A stretch of 64,000 nt of DNA from Eurosta solidaginis (Eukaryota > Arthropoda > Insecta > Diptera > Tephritidae). Positions 32,481 through 43,882 of this stretch are shown here, piece by piece (the first letter of the stretch is position 1; the number at the start of each line of letters is the position of its first letter). A program made the position numbers and the translations under genes. The stretch spans positions 254,820,978-254,884,977 of the forward strand of contig NC_090320.1 in NCBI RefSeq assembly GCF_040869045.1, in the 5' to 3' direction. The notes beneath the pieces are model-generated. The model made no database searches. It worked only from the letters and a program-made list of their open reading frames with translations, and was not told where the DNA came from.

Positions 32481-32493
32481 TACTGACTTTCCT

Positions 32494-32732
32494 TTGGGAT
32501 AATTAACTATTATCATATGAAGTTAGAAGAGGCTCCTCTTCTTTTGGTACAGTTTTGCTTATATTCTTTGGTCATATGCTCCATATATTTCAGCTCTGTG
32601 GTCAGTTATCTATTGTAATTTTATTTATAAATCAATTTTGATGCTTTGGATTCATTTTGGTAAAATTATTAAACAGCTTTATAACAAAATTTGCTTGTAA
32701 TAATTTTTTGTATTTTCTAAACAAAGAAAGTA
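32494..32732. other. Short AT-rich stretch before a Tc1 end
   Basis: About 240 bp, non-coding; by position it may be Tc1 interior. Confidence 0.35.
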
Positions 32733-32762
32733 GGGGTCGTATGTAGACTTTTGTCCATCACT
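32733..32762 (-). repeat. Tc1-type terminal repeat (right end)
   Basis: The plus strand reads GGTCGTATGTAGACTTTTGT CCATCACTG, then TA. On the minus strand this is TA|CAGTGATGGACAAAAGTCTA CATACG, the inverse partner of the end at 20229. Whether both belong to one element spread over 12.5 kb by nested insertions cannot be settled by eye. Confidence 0.55.
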
Positions 32763-33300
32763 GTACATATAAAGCTTAGCATACAATCGCTTTCGTTTAT
32801 ATTTGCATTAGTGCTTATGTGATTTCAGGGCAAGTAAGGACAAAATACATTAGTACAAGATCATGCACATACATATGTATGTATTTTATCCTTCGCTTTT
32901 GCTTTTATACTTATTGAAGCTAACTTGCTTACATCCTTTTTCACAGTAATCAAGCAATTTTCAGTATGGATATTGATAAGCTTTTGCAAATATTAATGTT
33001 TGCAACTTTGCGGTCGCTGAGCATTTAAACGTTAACAGTTATTTATGAAGGGTACTTTTTTTGGAACTGCAATTTTCCTTGAAAGATTAAGTCTGGTAAG
33101 TCTAAGGTTAAGTTGTCGTTCAGAATTTGTTTGAAGTCTCATCAACCTTTTCATTACTTTCCTTGTTCTTATAATCGGTGCACTACACTTTTCACCTAAC
33201 AGGCACCTCAGTAATGTGGCAACCTGAAAAGTTTATGTACTTCACATAATACGATATGTATGTATCTGCACCCTTATTCCAACCTTCCACCTCTATTGCA
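32763..33300. other. No recognised gene
   Basis: About 540 bp with CATACATATGTATGTATTTT (32871); nothing else assignable. Confidence 0.45.
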
Positions 33301-34330
33301 GCAAGAAAACTTATTTTCGCTCTTTTGTTAAATGATGCTGTAGGCTGGCCCCAGGCATATTGCTCTTCCTATCCACTGTCGTTGTTCGTGAGCTACTGCA
33401 GTACCACCGTACCTGTATTTGGGATCTAAAAAAGCGCCCTTTCTTAGGCGGAATTTACTCACCACATTTTTCTGTAAGATCTGTACCACCATTCCCTACT
33501 GTCACTTTCTGACCCTGTACCGCCATTCTATGAATTTATAAGGCTGTCGATATTACAACCAAAGCCGCATCGTGTCTGTGTCTGAGGTCACTTCAGACTC
33601 AGACGTGACCCTTCTCGCCTTTGAATCTTTAAGCCATCCCGAAGTCACCTTATAAATATCATCGGCTCAACCCGATTGTATCATCACGCTCTTTGGAAGG
33701 CTAATAGCGGTTTATTTATATGCATAAATTTGAGTATAACAATAATCAGCGTAAGCTCTGCAGATCTTTCGATGCCAAGACTTTTTCTTTGCTCTGCTTT
33801 TCAGAGCTAGATGTGTGAGTCGTATCATTCCGTTTAGCTTTCCTAGTGTTCTGGAACTGCGGGGTTTGCCCGTTTCTATCTGTTCCTTTAAGGCAGGCTT
33901 GTCAACATGCCTCTTCTTCGTTTGGATTAGTTGATATTAAAATTTTTCCAGTAAACTACCTTCGACATTCTATCAATGTTTCATAGGTTCACGGGTTGGG
34001 TCAACCACTGCACCCAAGCACTGTACAATTCTTTATGCTGTCCGGTGTTGTGAGAGGATTCTGTTGAGCTTCTTGTTTAGTTCACGTCCAAGCTTCAGTC
34101 TGAGCTGTCAAACCGCTCCTTTATTGAGTACACTAGCTGAATACTCTTCTCGCGATCTACCTACAATTCATTGCTAGCGCATAGCGACTTTTTTCCCGAC
34201 TTGCGACGTGACTACCTTTTCCTTCTCATTATTTCTTTGTTTTGAAATTTTTGAGTTCATCTGGGCTGTACAACCACAAGCCAGACAAAATTATATCATT
34301 CACCGTTCCTAATATATTTTACGATATCTT
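33300..34330 (-). pseudogene. Decayed LINE segment homologous to 21.9-22.3 kb (copy H2)
   Basis: 34040-34290 matches 21960-22230 over words such as CATAGCGACTTTTTTCCCGA / GATAGCGATTTTTTCCGGGC and TTTCTTTGTTTTGAAATTTTT. The higher GC content than the surroundings, the complete frame decay and the pairing with an RNase H-bearing copy suggest the 5'/ORF1 region of the same LINE family on the minus strand. No intact motif remains. Confidence 0.35.
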
Positions 34331-35975
34331 ACCCTGAAAAAATAGAGCACCCGTTGCATGCGACGTGTACTCACACTTATATCTCACATTGACTGGTGTG
34401 AAAGTACATACACAAACTTTATGAATTAATTACGTGCTTCTGGTATAGGTCGAAGTTCAACCGTTCGAAGCATTTAAAAGTTATTTTGTATCTGGGTTGA
34501 TCTCTCTTCAGAGCCCGTAAACCTTTTGGGCGTGTCTTTCATAAAAATATATAAAAAATCATAGCAGCATACTACACATTGTAACAGAATATCGGCCTAA
34601 GAATGCCAAGGTAAAATTGAATCTAAATGTAAAACTTACTTTAAATATTAACTTCGTTATATGTGTTGGGTGGAGGGTACTGCTTCAAATAAAAAAAATG
34701 GTTTTGGGTGCAACTTATTCATGCAATTTTTTAGCTTTATGAGAAAGCCATTTATTTGATTTAGCAACTTCTGCCTAAGCTTTGCAAACTTTGTATATGC
34801 ATATATGAATGTATTTGTGTTACACGTTTCTGAATAATGTGTGCAACTTTTAAAAGGCCTACAAATTTAAATGGATATTTGTAATCGCACATTTATTCAA
34901 GCCTAAATCCAAAATAGCTGTTAGCACAGTAGGCCAAGCTTTTGTTGGCCGGTATTTGAATTGCAAACTAGAAGAGTAATTTATTGGTTGAGGTCATAAC
35001 TTTTGACCACCACCAGATTTTATTGAAACCGAAATTTAACTGGGTTGACAATAAATTTGAATTAGGTTTGCCGGAAATATTTTCATCGCATTTTTTATGC
35101 TTTTTCAAAGAAAGTAGGATTCCTAAGGATGTTAGCGGTCGAAATTCTGCTCACGAAACAAGTAGTTTATAAATACCTTTGCGGGCTCTAATAGTAATTA
35201 TTGCATTCAAAAGATATTTGATTCGATGATATTATTGAATGGTGGAACCATTCGGCGACAAAATGTCAGCTCAGGCACGAAGTCTGCACGAAAGAGCTAT
35301 AATGGACTGAAAAGGCAGTTGAAACGTGAACTACTCTCTCGATCAAGCAAAGTCACGATTTATAAGTATATATGGCTCGGAATATTTGATGACATTCAAG
35401 GAAGAAAGGATGAATATTTAATTATATGATAGAAATATGAATAAAGACAAGATTTCGATGATAGTACGGCCAAGTTATGCAAATTACTAAAACTGGCGAA
35501 GGTTACAAAATATTCCCATCTGCACCCGTACTTTGTAGCTTATTTAGTAAAGCAATGGCTTCAACTAAGCTCTTATTCTTCTTCATTCATCAATAAAAAT
35601 ATATATCGAAGTTTTTTTTTAATATTATCGTTGTTGTTGATCTTTTGCCGGTATATTGTATAATGAATGTACCAGAAGTTCCTTAAAATAACATCACTAG
35701 TGTACCAGTCCGATTTGAGTTAAAACTTTCCATATCGCCCAAACCCCCTTATTATGCGAGGAACTTGCGATGACCAGAGCCTCGCCTGGTAAGTAAAACA
35801 AAATTCGCTGAGAGAGGGTGGGTTTAAAAAACCTCAACTTAATTGGGATATGCGGGTGGAGTTTGTGGGAACATACCGAGAAAGAATATACCCCAACGGA
35901 GCTGAAAAGTAAAATTGATCTAATTTTGTGCTTAATTCAAGGATAATTTGTGGTAAGTTTCCAACTCAAGTTGAT
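34331..35975. other. No recognised gene
   Basis: About 1.6 kb, AT-rich. Frames 34984-35172 and 35226-35429 have no family likeness and no supporting context. Confidence 0.45.
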
Positions 35976-35979
35976 GAAG

Positions 35980-36112
35980 TGGCCGGCGTAGTGGGGTGGT
36001 GACGTGCTCTGCCTACTACACCGAAGGTCCTGGGTTCAAGTTTCGGGCAAAACAACAACAAATATTTATATAAAATTTAGTCAATAAAAAACAGTTTTTG
36101 TAAGTAGGGTGA
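35980..36112 (+). mobile_element. tRNA-derived SINE head, divergent copy S4
   Basis: GGCCGGCGTAGTGGGGTGGT then GACGTGCTCTGCCTAC (A-box region) and CCTGGGTTCAAGTTTCGGGC (B-box-like), followed by CAAAACAACAACAAATATTT. This is the head of the SINE family, but the standard body is missing. A short family E-like block (GATCATATTGAATCGTTC) follows at 36131. Confidence 0.6.
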
Positions 36113-36175
36113 TGTCCTAAAAGGTTTTATATGATCATATTGAATCGTTCACGATATGATCGAGCTGGACATTAA

Positions 36176-36446
36176 TGGTGTTAATTACGGGAATGTAACA
36201 GACCTTTATGCTGCAAAATAATTTCTAATTTATTTAATAATTTGGGAAAAAATTTAAACAAAGCGACATCAGGACGGACAAGGCTACAGCTATTTCGATT
36301 ATAACTTGTAAATCTCTTCAAAGCCTTTTCTCCCGGGAGTGGGGTTTGAACCCGCACTCCTACCATGGTTGAAGTGCTACAAACGCATACAGCCACGTCA
36401 TGCTTTAGTTGTTGTAAACTTTATCCCAATTGTGTTCCTTGCATAT
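36176..36446. other. No recognised gene
   Basis: About 270 bp. The minus frame 36181-36396 contains a GVRVQTPLPGEKA stretch that resembles readthrough of a tRNA-like SINE head (GGGTTTGAACCC at 36342-36353); not supported as a gene. Confidence 0.4.
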
Positions 36447-37006
36447 TGTTACGAATATTAGCAAAACTAAGGGGTGCTGCTATCTCTAAGCCGATGCTAA
36501 GCAGTGACGTGAATTAACATCAATAATTCAATCATTACGTATCTACATAATCGAATCAATAATTGCGTCTACACATATGTACGTATACGAGCAGCGCAGA
36601 ACCAATGCACAAACACATGCATATATCTTATCTGAGTTGTCACAAGAAAGGGCAATAATTTGTGCAATTATTACTCAAATGAGAAGTTATAAACGTAGTT
36701 GTGGCTGTCGATTTTGTAGCTGAAACAAACTAGTAAGTTCTGGAATAGAAAAGCCTGGAAGTATGCAATGAGAAATCAAAAAGTTTAAAAGGCGCGACAG
36801 TAGAGGCGAAGAGGATTTTCATTTGAGCTATCAATCAGTTTGGTTATTAAGCAAGCTATTCGTTTCAAAGTTTGAGTGTTATTGTGAAGTACTTTAATAA
36901 AGGCCATTTTGCATTACTAAATATTGGACTTATTTATTCAACTGTTTAGTGATTCGAACTCAGCAGAAGATTGCAGATAAGGGGAATTGCAAGTAAATTC
37001 GTTACA
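36447..37006 (+). mobile_element. Solo LTR, copy 1 (gypsy-type)
   Basis: Begins TGTTACGAATATTAGC and ends AAATTCGTTACA, giving TG...CA ends with a ~10-bp inverted repeat. Flanked by ATAT (36443-36446) and ACAT (37007-37010), so the 4-bp duplication now has one mismatch. A polyadenylation-like AATAAAGG is at 36897-36904. Two other copies are at 43375 and 44885. No internal region (gag/pol) is present, as after LTR-LTR recombination. Confidence 0.85.
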
Positions 37007-37328
37007 ACATTTTATTATTTTTGCACAGTACATACTTTGTACGTAATCATGTGTTAATGTTAAATAAATTATAAAAATTAAAAAATCGAAAAGAATGCTA
37101 TCAAAAAAATCTGAGGATGCTTCACCAGCCAACAAAGTGGTTTCGAAGGAACCAAAGGCTTCGTCGTCTTTCATTTGTGCTCTTCTTTCTCTACATTTTT
37201 ATTACACATCTAAGCACGTTAGGGCTTTCTAGTTTTCCCACGTGAAAAAGCGTCTCAAAAAATATCGAAACCAGAAAAAAAGTGGAACTATTTTTTTTGA
37301 GTCATAAGCCACCTTTTCATAGACAGGG
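37007..37328. other. No recognised gene
   Basis: About 320 bp. The short minus frame 36938-37174 crosses the LTR boundary and is not supported. Confidence 0.45.
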
Positions 37329-38346
37329 TCCGATATATAAAAAAAAGTGGTATTAGTTACCCTAAGCATAATTCAAGAACGCATGAACCGATTTGACTGA
37401 AAACTGGTGGAGAGGTAGCTTAGAACCAGGGAACGGACATAGGATACTTTTTAATCCGTTCTGGCTAGGGTCTTGAGATCAAAACTTGGAACTGGGTAAT
37501 CCTGGGATATGTTTGTACAATATGGGTATCAGATGGAAGCTGTTTATGAGTACTTTGATACTGGGTATTTTTCGTACCCCTGGGTGACTAGGGTCTCGAG
37601 ATATAGGCCAAAACGTGGACCTGGGCACCACTAGAATGTGCTTATACAATATGAATATCAAATGAAAGCTGTTGATGCGTGCTTTAGTGCATGGTAGTTT
37701 TCATACCTATTGGTGTCTAGGGTCTCGAGATATAGGCCAAAACGTGGACCCGGGCACCACTAGAATGTGCTTATACAATATGAATATCAAATGAAAGCTG
37801 CTGATGCGTGCTTTAGTACAGGGTAGTTTTCATACCTATTGGTGACTAGGGTCTCGAGATATAGGCCAAATCGTGGACCAAGGCACCCCTAGAATGTGTT
37901 TATACAATATGGATATCAAATGAAAGCTGCTGATGAATGCTTTAGTACAGGATAGCTTTCACACCTATTGGTGACTAGGGTCTCGAGATATAGGCTAAAA
38001 CGTGGACCCGGGCACCCCAAGAATGTGTTTATACAATATGGATGTCAAATGAAAGAAGTTGATGGGTGCTTTAGTAGAGGGTAATTTTCATGTCCCTGGG
38101 TGACTAGGGTTTCGAGATATAGGCCAAAACGTGGACCCGGGTACCCCTAGAATATGTTTATAGAATATGGATAACAAATGAAAGCTGTTGATGACATAGA
38201 TGAAGCGAAAAATACGGAGGGAGGAGTGAATACAAAGATTACGCAAAAGTATAGAGGGCGAGGACAGTGTTAGACGGAAAAAACGTATTAAAATGTATGC
38301 AGATGGACCAAATTTAGGGCAGAACAACCTCTGCTGTGTCTGCTAG
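37329..38346 (+). mobile_element. Non-autonomous Helitron-type element, copy D4
   Basis: Plus-strand orientation. The 5' side is TCCGATATATAAAAAAAAGT then GGTATTAGTTACCC; the 3' end is GGGCAGAACAACCTCTGCTG then TGTCTGCTAG (CTAG 38343-38346) followed by T. The GC-rich hairpin next to CTAG is a Helitron hallmark. The interior is mainly an array of 129-bp units (separate entry). The minus frames at 37479-38327 are repeat by-products. Confidence 0.85.
37505..38190. repeat. 129-bp minisatellite array in Helitron D4
   Basis: The landmark TTATACAATATG occurs at 37642, 37771, 37900, 38029 and (as TTATAGAATATG) 38158, exactly 129 bp apart, plus a diverged unit near 37512. The unit also has GGGTCTCGAGATATAGGCCA and AACGTGGACCCGGGCACC. 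Read in reverse it aligns with the 130-bp unit of element C1. Confidence 0.9.
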
Positions 38347-38479
38347 TGTTTTCATAAATTTAAAAAAAGCAATAAGGACAACCCCGCTCTGTTCACACAA
38401 AACGATTTTCCCTCATGCGATTTATTAATTTAAATTATGTAGACAATAGTTCAAGGTGCCGAGGTTTACAAAAGCTTTT

Positions 38480-39420
38480 AAAACGTGAAATTTCTTAAAC
38501 ATTTTATGGAAAAGCACTCTTGTCAGCAAGAAGACATTTGCAAGGCCCCTTAGTTTTTCATCTGGTCTTTCTAGAGGAGTGAGACCACTCTATTCCTCTG
38601 CTTGTAGACTGGCTCCGGTAATAGTACTTTCTTAGCCCGAACATGATCTTTTATACGCATCACATATCTAAGCCTGCTAAGTCACTGTGTTTTAATTCAC
38701 TGGACTATATTGGTGTCTAAAAAAAGCTCATCGGCACAAAAACGTAGAGATCCATAAATCCTTCAAAGAACGCCAACAGTGGCATGGTTGCCAAGGCTCA
38801 AAAATGTATTGACTCCTTGCTTGATGACAGCATGTATCCAGTTTTGTTCTCATTCACCATCAAACCCATCTTTTCTGCTTCTTTTTCCATTTTGGAATGA
38901 GCAGAATTTATGTTCTGTAATTGCCCTTTTTTATAGGATATTATTCCAGAGCTATTAAATTCTGCAGCTAGTATTATTTTCTCCAGCATCAAATTGAAAA
39001 AATCGCACGATCGCCCAGTCCGGAACCAGTTCTGACTGAGTTGATGGTATTGAACAACGTTATTCTGTACTGCCATTTGAGTTTCTAAGGAAAACCACAT
39101 TCAGACATAGCTGCATATAGGCACCTCCCTTGCGCGTTTATCGAAGGAGGCTTTAAAATCAGTTAAGCGGAGATATGTGTCAATTCTTCTGTCACGGGTT
39201 TTTAACCATATTAGGCACAGAGTTAAAATCAGGTCAATCGTAGATTTAGCAAGTCCTAAGCCCATTGATAATGTCAAATCGCACGATTAATGGCGGGTTT
39301 CAAGCTTTGGAGTAACACGCCTGACACGATCTTACATGCGATAATTTGAAGGTTGACTCCGCTTTAGTCCCGTTTAGTTTGCAGCATCCTCCTTCTTGTG
39401 GATTTAGCAAAAAACACTTA
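38480..39420 (-). pseudogene. RTE-clade LINE, decayed reverse transcriptase and C-terminus
   Basis: The minus-strand frame 38798-39100 encodes DFFNLMLEKIILAAEFNSSG, then KMEKEAEKMGLMVNENKTGY, the classic RTE segment around and after the catalytic motif. The YADD itself is deleted between the two parts. Upstream (39100-39420) broken frames keep TDFKAxFD-like words (motif A region). Downstream (38480-38797) there are words such as RIYGSLRF, LRYVMR and a final basic block. Numerous stops and shifts. Confidence 0.75.
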
Positions 39421-39645
39421 GATTCTAATTTCGTCTCATCACTCGTCTAACCATATTTTGCAAAGACTTCTGTGCCTTACCAAATCCTCGTCGCCATAAT
39501 TGAAAATCTCCACAGGTAATCCATAAGCGTCCGAGGTCGTGTTGTTTTTCCAATCTATGTTTTCTAGTCTAATTTTTTCTATTCTGACCGATTTTGACGA
39601 TAGATTAGGGGTACAATAACTACATCGATTGCGGTTTTTGGTTCA

Positions 39646-42600
39646 TGTTGTTGTTGTAGCAATGTTTCGCCCCACCTAATAGCTACGACCGATCAGGGGT
39701 GGACCATAATGAAAGGGGTGTTAGAAGCGTTGGTTCCACATTACAATTAAAGAGATGGTTGGTGTCATGTGGGATATGTTTGAGTTTAACATGTTACGGT
39801 ATCCAGAACGAAGTTGAGACAGAGGGAATATGCGTTCCTCTTCCGCAAGTTTTGAGTACTGGATTCACCGGGCAATTCCCGGCATAAAATTCCGACGCCT
39901 GTTTTTGGAGTTCACCAAGGACCTGCTTGTGTTTTTTTGCTTCATACGGCTGAGTTCTTAGGTGCCGTATTTCCTCAGAATGCTTCCGGAGATGACTCCC
40001 TAAGTCCCTAGGCGGTGCTGGCTCTCAATCAGATGTCTGTTGGGATGCCCAGGTTTCTGGGTATTCAACAGGAACTGTTTGGTTAACATCTCATTTCTCT
40101 GCGTGATGGGGTTATTCTCACCTCATTATGTAGATGGTGCTGTGAGTACATAAGAAGACAGCCCGTGGCGGTTCTGAGCGCAGTATTTTGGCAGTCCTGT
40201 AGCTTCTTCCAGTGGGTAGTTTTTAGGATTGGCGACCATATAGGGGACACGTAGCACGCAAACTGTTGGCCAATTTGCTTTGTATGTGGTAATTACCGTT
40301 TCTTTGTATTTTCCACAAATACTGCCAGCAAGGGATTTGAGGATTTAATTACGGCTCTGGATTTTCGGAACAATTGCGGCTGCGTGCTCACAAAAATGTA
40401 GATCCTGATCAAACGTCACACCCAAGATTTTGGGGTGTAGGGCAGTGGGTAGCATAGGGCCATCGACGTGGATGTTCAAATTGGGACGTAAGTTGTAAAT
40501 AGGGTCGCGGATGATTTAGTCGGTGATAATGCCAGGTTTCTCGAGGCGAAAAAACTGGAGAGATCAGGGAGGTAGCCGTTTATTCTGCTGCAAAGCTCAT
40601 CGATTTTTGGGCCCGGGCCTGTGGCCATTATGGTCCAGTCATCGGCGTAAGAAACGATAGTAACTCCTTCTGGTGGCGAAGGTAGTTTTGATATGTAAAA
40701 ATTAAACAAAAGTAGGGATAGGACACCACCCTGAAGCACCCGTTGTTTAATTCTTCTTGGCTTTGATATTTCGTTTCTGAATTGCACCGATGCCTGCTTT
40801 CCACCCAGATAATTTGCGGTCCACCTCTTAAGACATGGGGGAAGGGTGGACCCTTCCAAGTCTTGCAGTAATGTGCCATGGTTGACCGTATCAAAAGCTT
40901 TTGATAGGTCTAGCGCTACGAGTACTGTTCTATTGCGGGGATTCTGATTAAACCACAATTTATCTGGGTGCTAATGGCATTTAGCGCGGTGGTCGTGCTA
41001 TGAAGTTTTCTAAAGCCATGCTGATGACAGGCTAGCTGCAAAAAAATGCTTTGAATTGGGGGAGCAAAATGGCTTCAAACGTCTTAGCTTCTGGCGATAG
41101 GAGAGATAGTGTGCGATATGACTCTCTTATGTTAGCTGGTTTCCCAGGCTGTAGTAGCGGGACCACCTTGCCCATTTTCCATTTTTCGGGTATGACAAAA
41201 ATGGAAAGAGACAGGTTGAAGACATGTGCTAAATATTTGAAACCCTCTTTCCCTAGGCTTTTAAGCATCGGCATAGCTATGCCGTCTGGGCCCAATGCTT
41301 TGGAAGGTTTAGCATGACCGATGGCATCCTCAACCTATTTGGTGATGATGGTAATTGTTGACGCGCTGAACTTATGTTTACGTGCGTGTCTGTTGGCCCT
41401 CCGTCTATTTTTGTCGACCGTGGAATGCATTTTTTCGCATCCGACAGCACTTTGTCGCCAAAGGCGTTGGAAACTTTGTCATTGTGCCTAGACGGATTCG
41501 ATAGGGACTTTACAGTTGGCCAAAGTTTACCTACACTGGCAGAGAGGTTAAAACCGCTTAGGTGCTCCTCCCATTTCGCACGCTTGTGTTCATCCACAAG
41601 CAATCTGAGCGTTGGTTTATATCCCTTATTTGGGGGTTGCCGGGATCGAGCTGTCTTAAAAGATCACATTCTCTCGCTAAACTTGCGACCTATGCCTGGA
41701 AGTGGGGCCTAATTTCGGGAATTCTACCGGCGGGAAGGTAACGAGCCGAGGCGGATTCAATGACCTTGCGGAAAGCACGCTCCCCTTGGCGGGCATCAGT
41801 TGGGATAGGGAGGGCAGCAAAGCGGTTGTCTGTAAAGGATTTATATTCGTCCCACTTTCCTTTTTTAAAGTTAATGAAAGCGTGTTTTTCTATGACGATG
41901 AAGTCGGCGGAACGCTCGAGCGAAATAAGTATAGGCAGGTGGTCGGATGCCGATATTACTATCGCCTGCCAGTTGACGCAGTTTACGAGTTCTGCGCTCA
42001 CGATTGGAATATACGGCGAACTGTGACAGCTTCCTACCATACGTGTGGGGGGCGTCTCCGTTTATTGTGCCGAACGTCGTTTCTTCCATTTGATCCTCTA
42101 GCATCTCACCCCCACTGTCCACCCGCATGTTTGAATGCCATAGATCGTGATGGGCATTGAAATCGCCTAAGATAATGCGATTATTTCCAGTGAGTACGCT
42201 GCTGATATCAGGGCGGTATCCACTGGGGCAATAGGTAACAGGAGGGATGTAGATGTTGATGATTTTTAGATTTGCATCTCCTGACCGGACAGATAATCCT
42301 TGACGTTCTAAGGTGCTGTCCCTGCGGTCGATATCGGGATCAAATATATGATATTGCACAGTGTGGTGTATGATAAACGCGGGGCCGTCTCCATTTCGTC
42401 TCGCGATCTTTTCTGTGGAAACTATGCCCAAAAAAGGTCTGCAATGCAGATCTTGCTGTGAGTTTAGTCTCTTGAATCGCAGCAATGCGGATGTTGTGCC
42501 GCTTCATGAAGTCGACTATCTCCGTGATCTTCCCAGTTAATCCATTACAGTTTAACTGCAGAATTATGAAGCACATAGGGGTAGACGTCATCACTCTGGG

Positions 42601-42910
42601 AGTAAGTGACGGGTAACTACGCCTGGGTTGTGGAAGGCCAGAACGCGATTGCTGTTGAGGCCTCGGCACGAGACGTCCTTGGGTAGGCATTGGGGTACCC
42701 GGTGTATTTGGGTATGCGGCCTGGAAACATGCCGCAATGAAACCCGTTGGAGGATTGCCGTCGCGGAGACCAGAACATCTAGGAAATTGGCACCGTCCAT
42801 GGCAGGAGCTGCACTGGGCGGTTGTCGCAAACGTATATATTCTGTGCTGGCAAACAGTGCAAAGGGAGGTAGGGACTAAGAGTCTTTATCTCTGGTGACT
42901 TGCAGTTCAA
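39646..42910 (-). mobile_element. Jockey-type LINE, long decayed copy J1
   Basis: About 3.3 kb on the minus strand, ending in a CTACAACAACAACATG tail at 39646-39660. Contains ORF2 (39,7-42,6 kb) and a possible ORF1 3' scrap upstream of about 42600. I found no convincing target-site duplication; the right edge is set where the SINE flank begins. Confidence 0.8.
39700..42640 (-). pseudogene. Jockey-type ORF2: APE endonuclease and reverse transcriptase
   Basis: Pieces in all three minus frames. Endonuclease: ILQLNCNGLTGKITEIVDFM and IQETKL (42340-42690), LGDFNAHHDLWHS (41871-42485), SDHLPILISLE (41690-42040). Linker: RPxxKWEEHL..GFNLSAS-like region (41277-41603). Reverse transcriptase: MGPDGIAMPMLK and LLSPEAKTFEA (41032-41295), LVALDLSKAFDTVNH, GGVLSLLLFNFYIS (degraded PQGGVLSP) and SYADD (40649-40638) in 40476-40958. 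Further downstream LWSTPD-like words remain at the C-terminal end. It lacks RNase H. At least five frameshifts and several stops make it non-functional. Confidence 0.88.
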
Positions 42911-42961
42911 ACTCTTCGTATTTACCCCTTCTTGCCCCTTGTTTTCATTCCGCTAAAGGCG

Positions 42962-43299
42962 CATCGCTGCCGCACTAGTATAGTGGAAGCGTGCTCTGCC
43001 CACCTCACCAAGCATCTTGGGTGCAATCCCAGGGGAAAGTAACTTCAAAAATTTAGAAAGAAGTTTTTCAATTAGAAAAAAGTAGTTCTTAGCGGGGTCG
43101 AACCCGGCAGTGATTTCGAGTGTTTTGCTGCCAGGAAAAACTTTTCAATGAAAACTCATCTGCCTTGCAGATGCTGATCAGAGTCAGCGTAAAACATGTA
43201 GATTCTATCTTGCCAATTTATGGAAAAATTATAATGAACACAACGCAAATTGGTAGAGAAGCTCGGGAGGCTATCGCTCCTTTCATATATTTATTTTTT
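42962..43299 (+). mobile_element. tRNA-derived SINE, copy S5 (8-bp TSD)
   Basis: Flanked by TAAAGGCG at 42954-42961 and 43300-43307. The head GCACTAGTATAGTGGAAGCG TGCTCTG is a diverged A-box region; the B-box region is GGGTGCAATCCCAGG. The body word CTCATCTGCCTTGCAGATGC is intact, and the tail is TATTTATTTTTTT. More diverged than S3. Confidence 0.85.
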
Positions 43300-43374
43300 T
43301 AAAGGCGTAACGCTTCCCTTTACAGCTCGCAGTAGCGTTCACATACTCTTGGATGTATAAATATTGTGACGAAT

Positions 43375-43878
43375 ATTAGCAACACTAAGGGATACTATCA
43401 GCTCTAAGCCAACACTAAGCAGTGGCTTGTATGCACATCAATAAATCAATCATTATGTTTATACATATGCCCACACAAGCAGCGGAAAACGACGCACAAA
43501 CACATTCATATATCTGCGATACTCCCAAAAGTAGGCAATAATATGTGCAAGTATTACTCACATATACACGCGCATATGAGAAGTTATAATCGTAGTTATA
43601 GCTGGTAACTAACTAGTAAATTATAGAAATATAAAATCCTAGAAATATGCAACGAGGAAACCAAACAGTATAAAAGCAGCAAGAGTTGAGGCACGACAAT
43701 CAGTTTGATTTAAGCAAGCTATCAGTTGCGTAGTACCAAGTAGTAACAAGTATTGTCAAGTAGTCTAATAAGGGCTATTTTTGCATTATTCAATATTGGA
43801 GATATTTCTTCAAAAGTTTAGTGATTCGAACGTTAGAAGCAGATTTGGAATAAGCAGAATTGCACTAAATTCGTTACA
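43375..43878 (+). mobile_element. Solo LTR, copy 2 (gypsy-type, ATAT TSD)
   Basis: TGTGACGAATATTAGC ... AAATTCGTTACA, flanked on both sides by ATAT (43371-43374, 43879-43882). It contains a TATA-like ACAGTATAAAAGCAGC (about 43665), consistent with an LTR promoter, and the start-like GACAATCAGTTTGATTTAAG downstream. The AATAAAGG seen in copy 1 is altered here (TAATAAGGGC). Confidence 0.88.
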
Positions 43879-43882
43879 ATAT

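Noticed and set aside
41051..42160. Plus-strand frames opposite J1 (41051-41317, 41374-41712, 41702-42160)
   Set aside because: Antisense shadows of the jockey-type endonuclease and reverse transcriptase.
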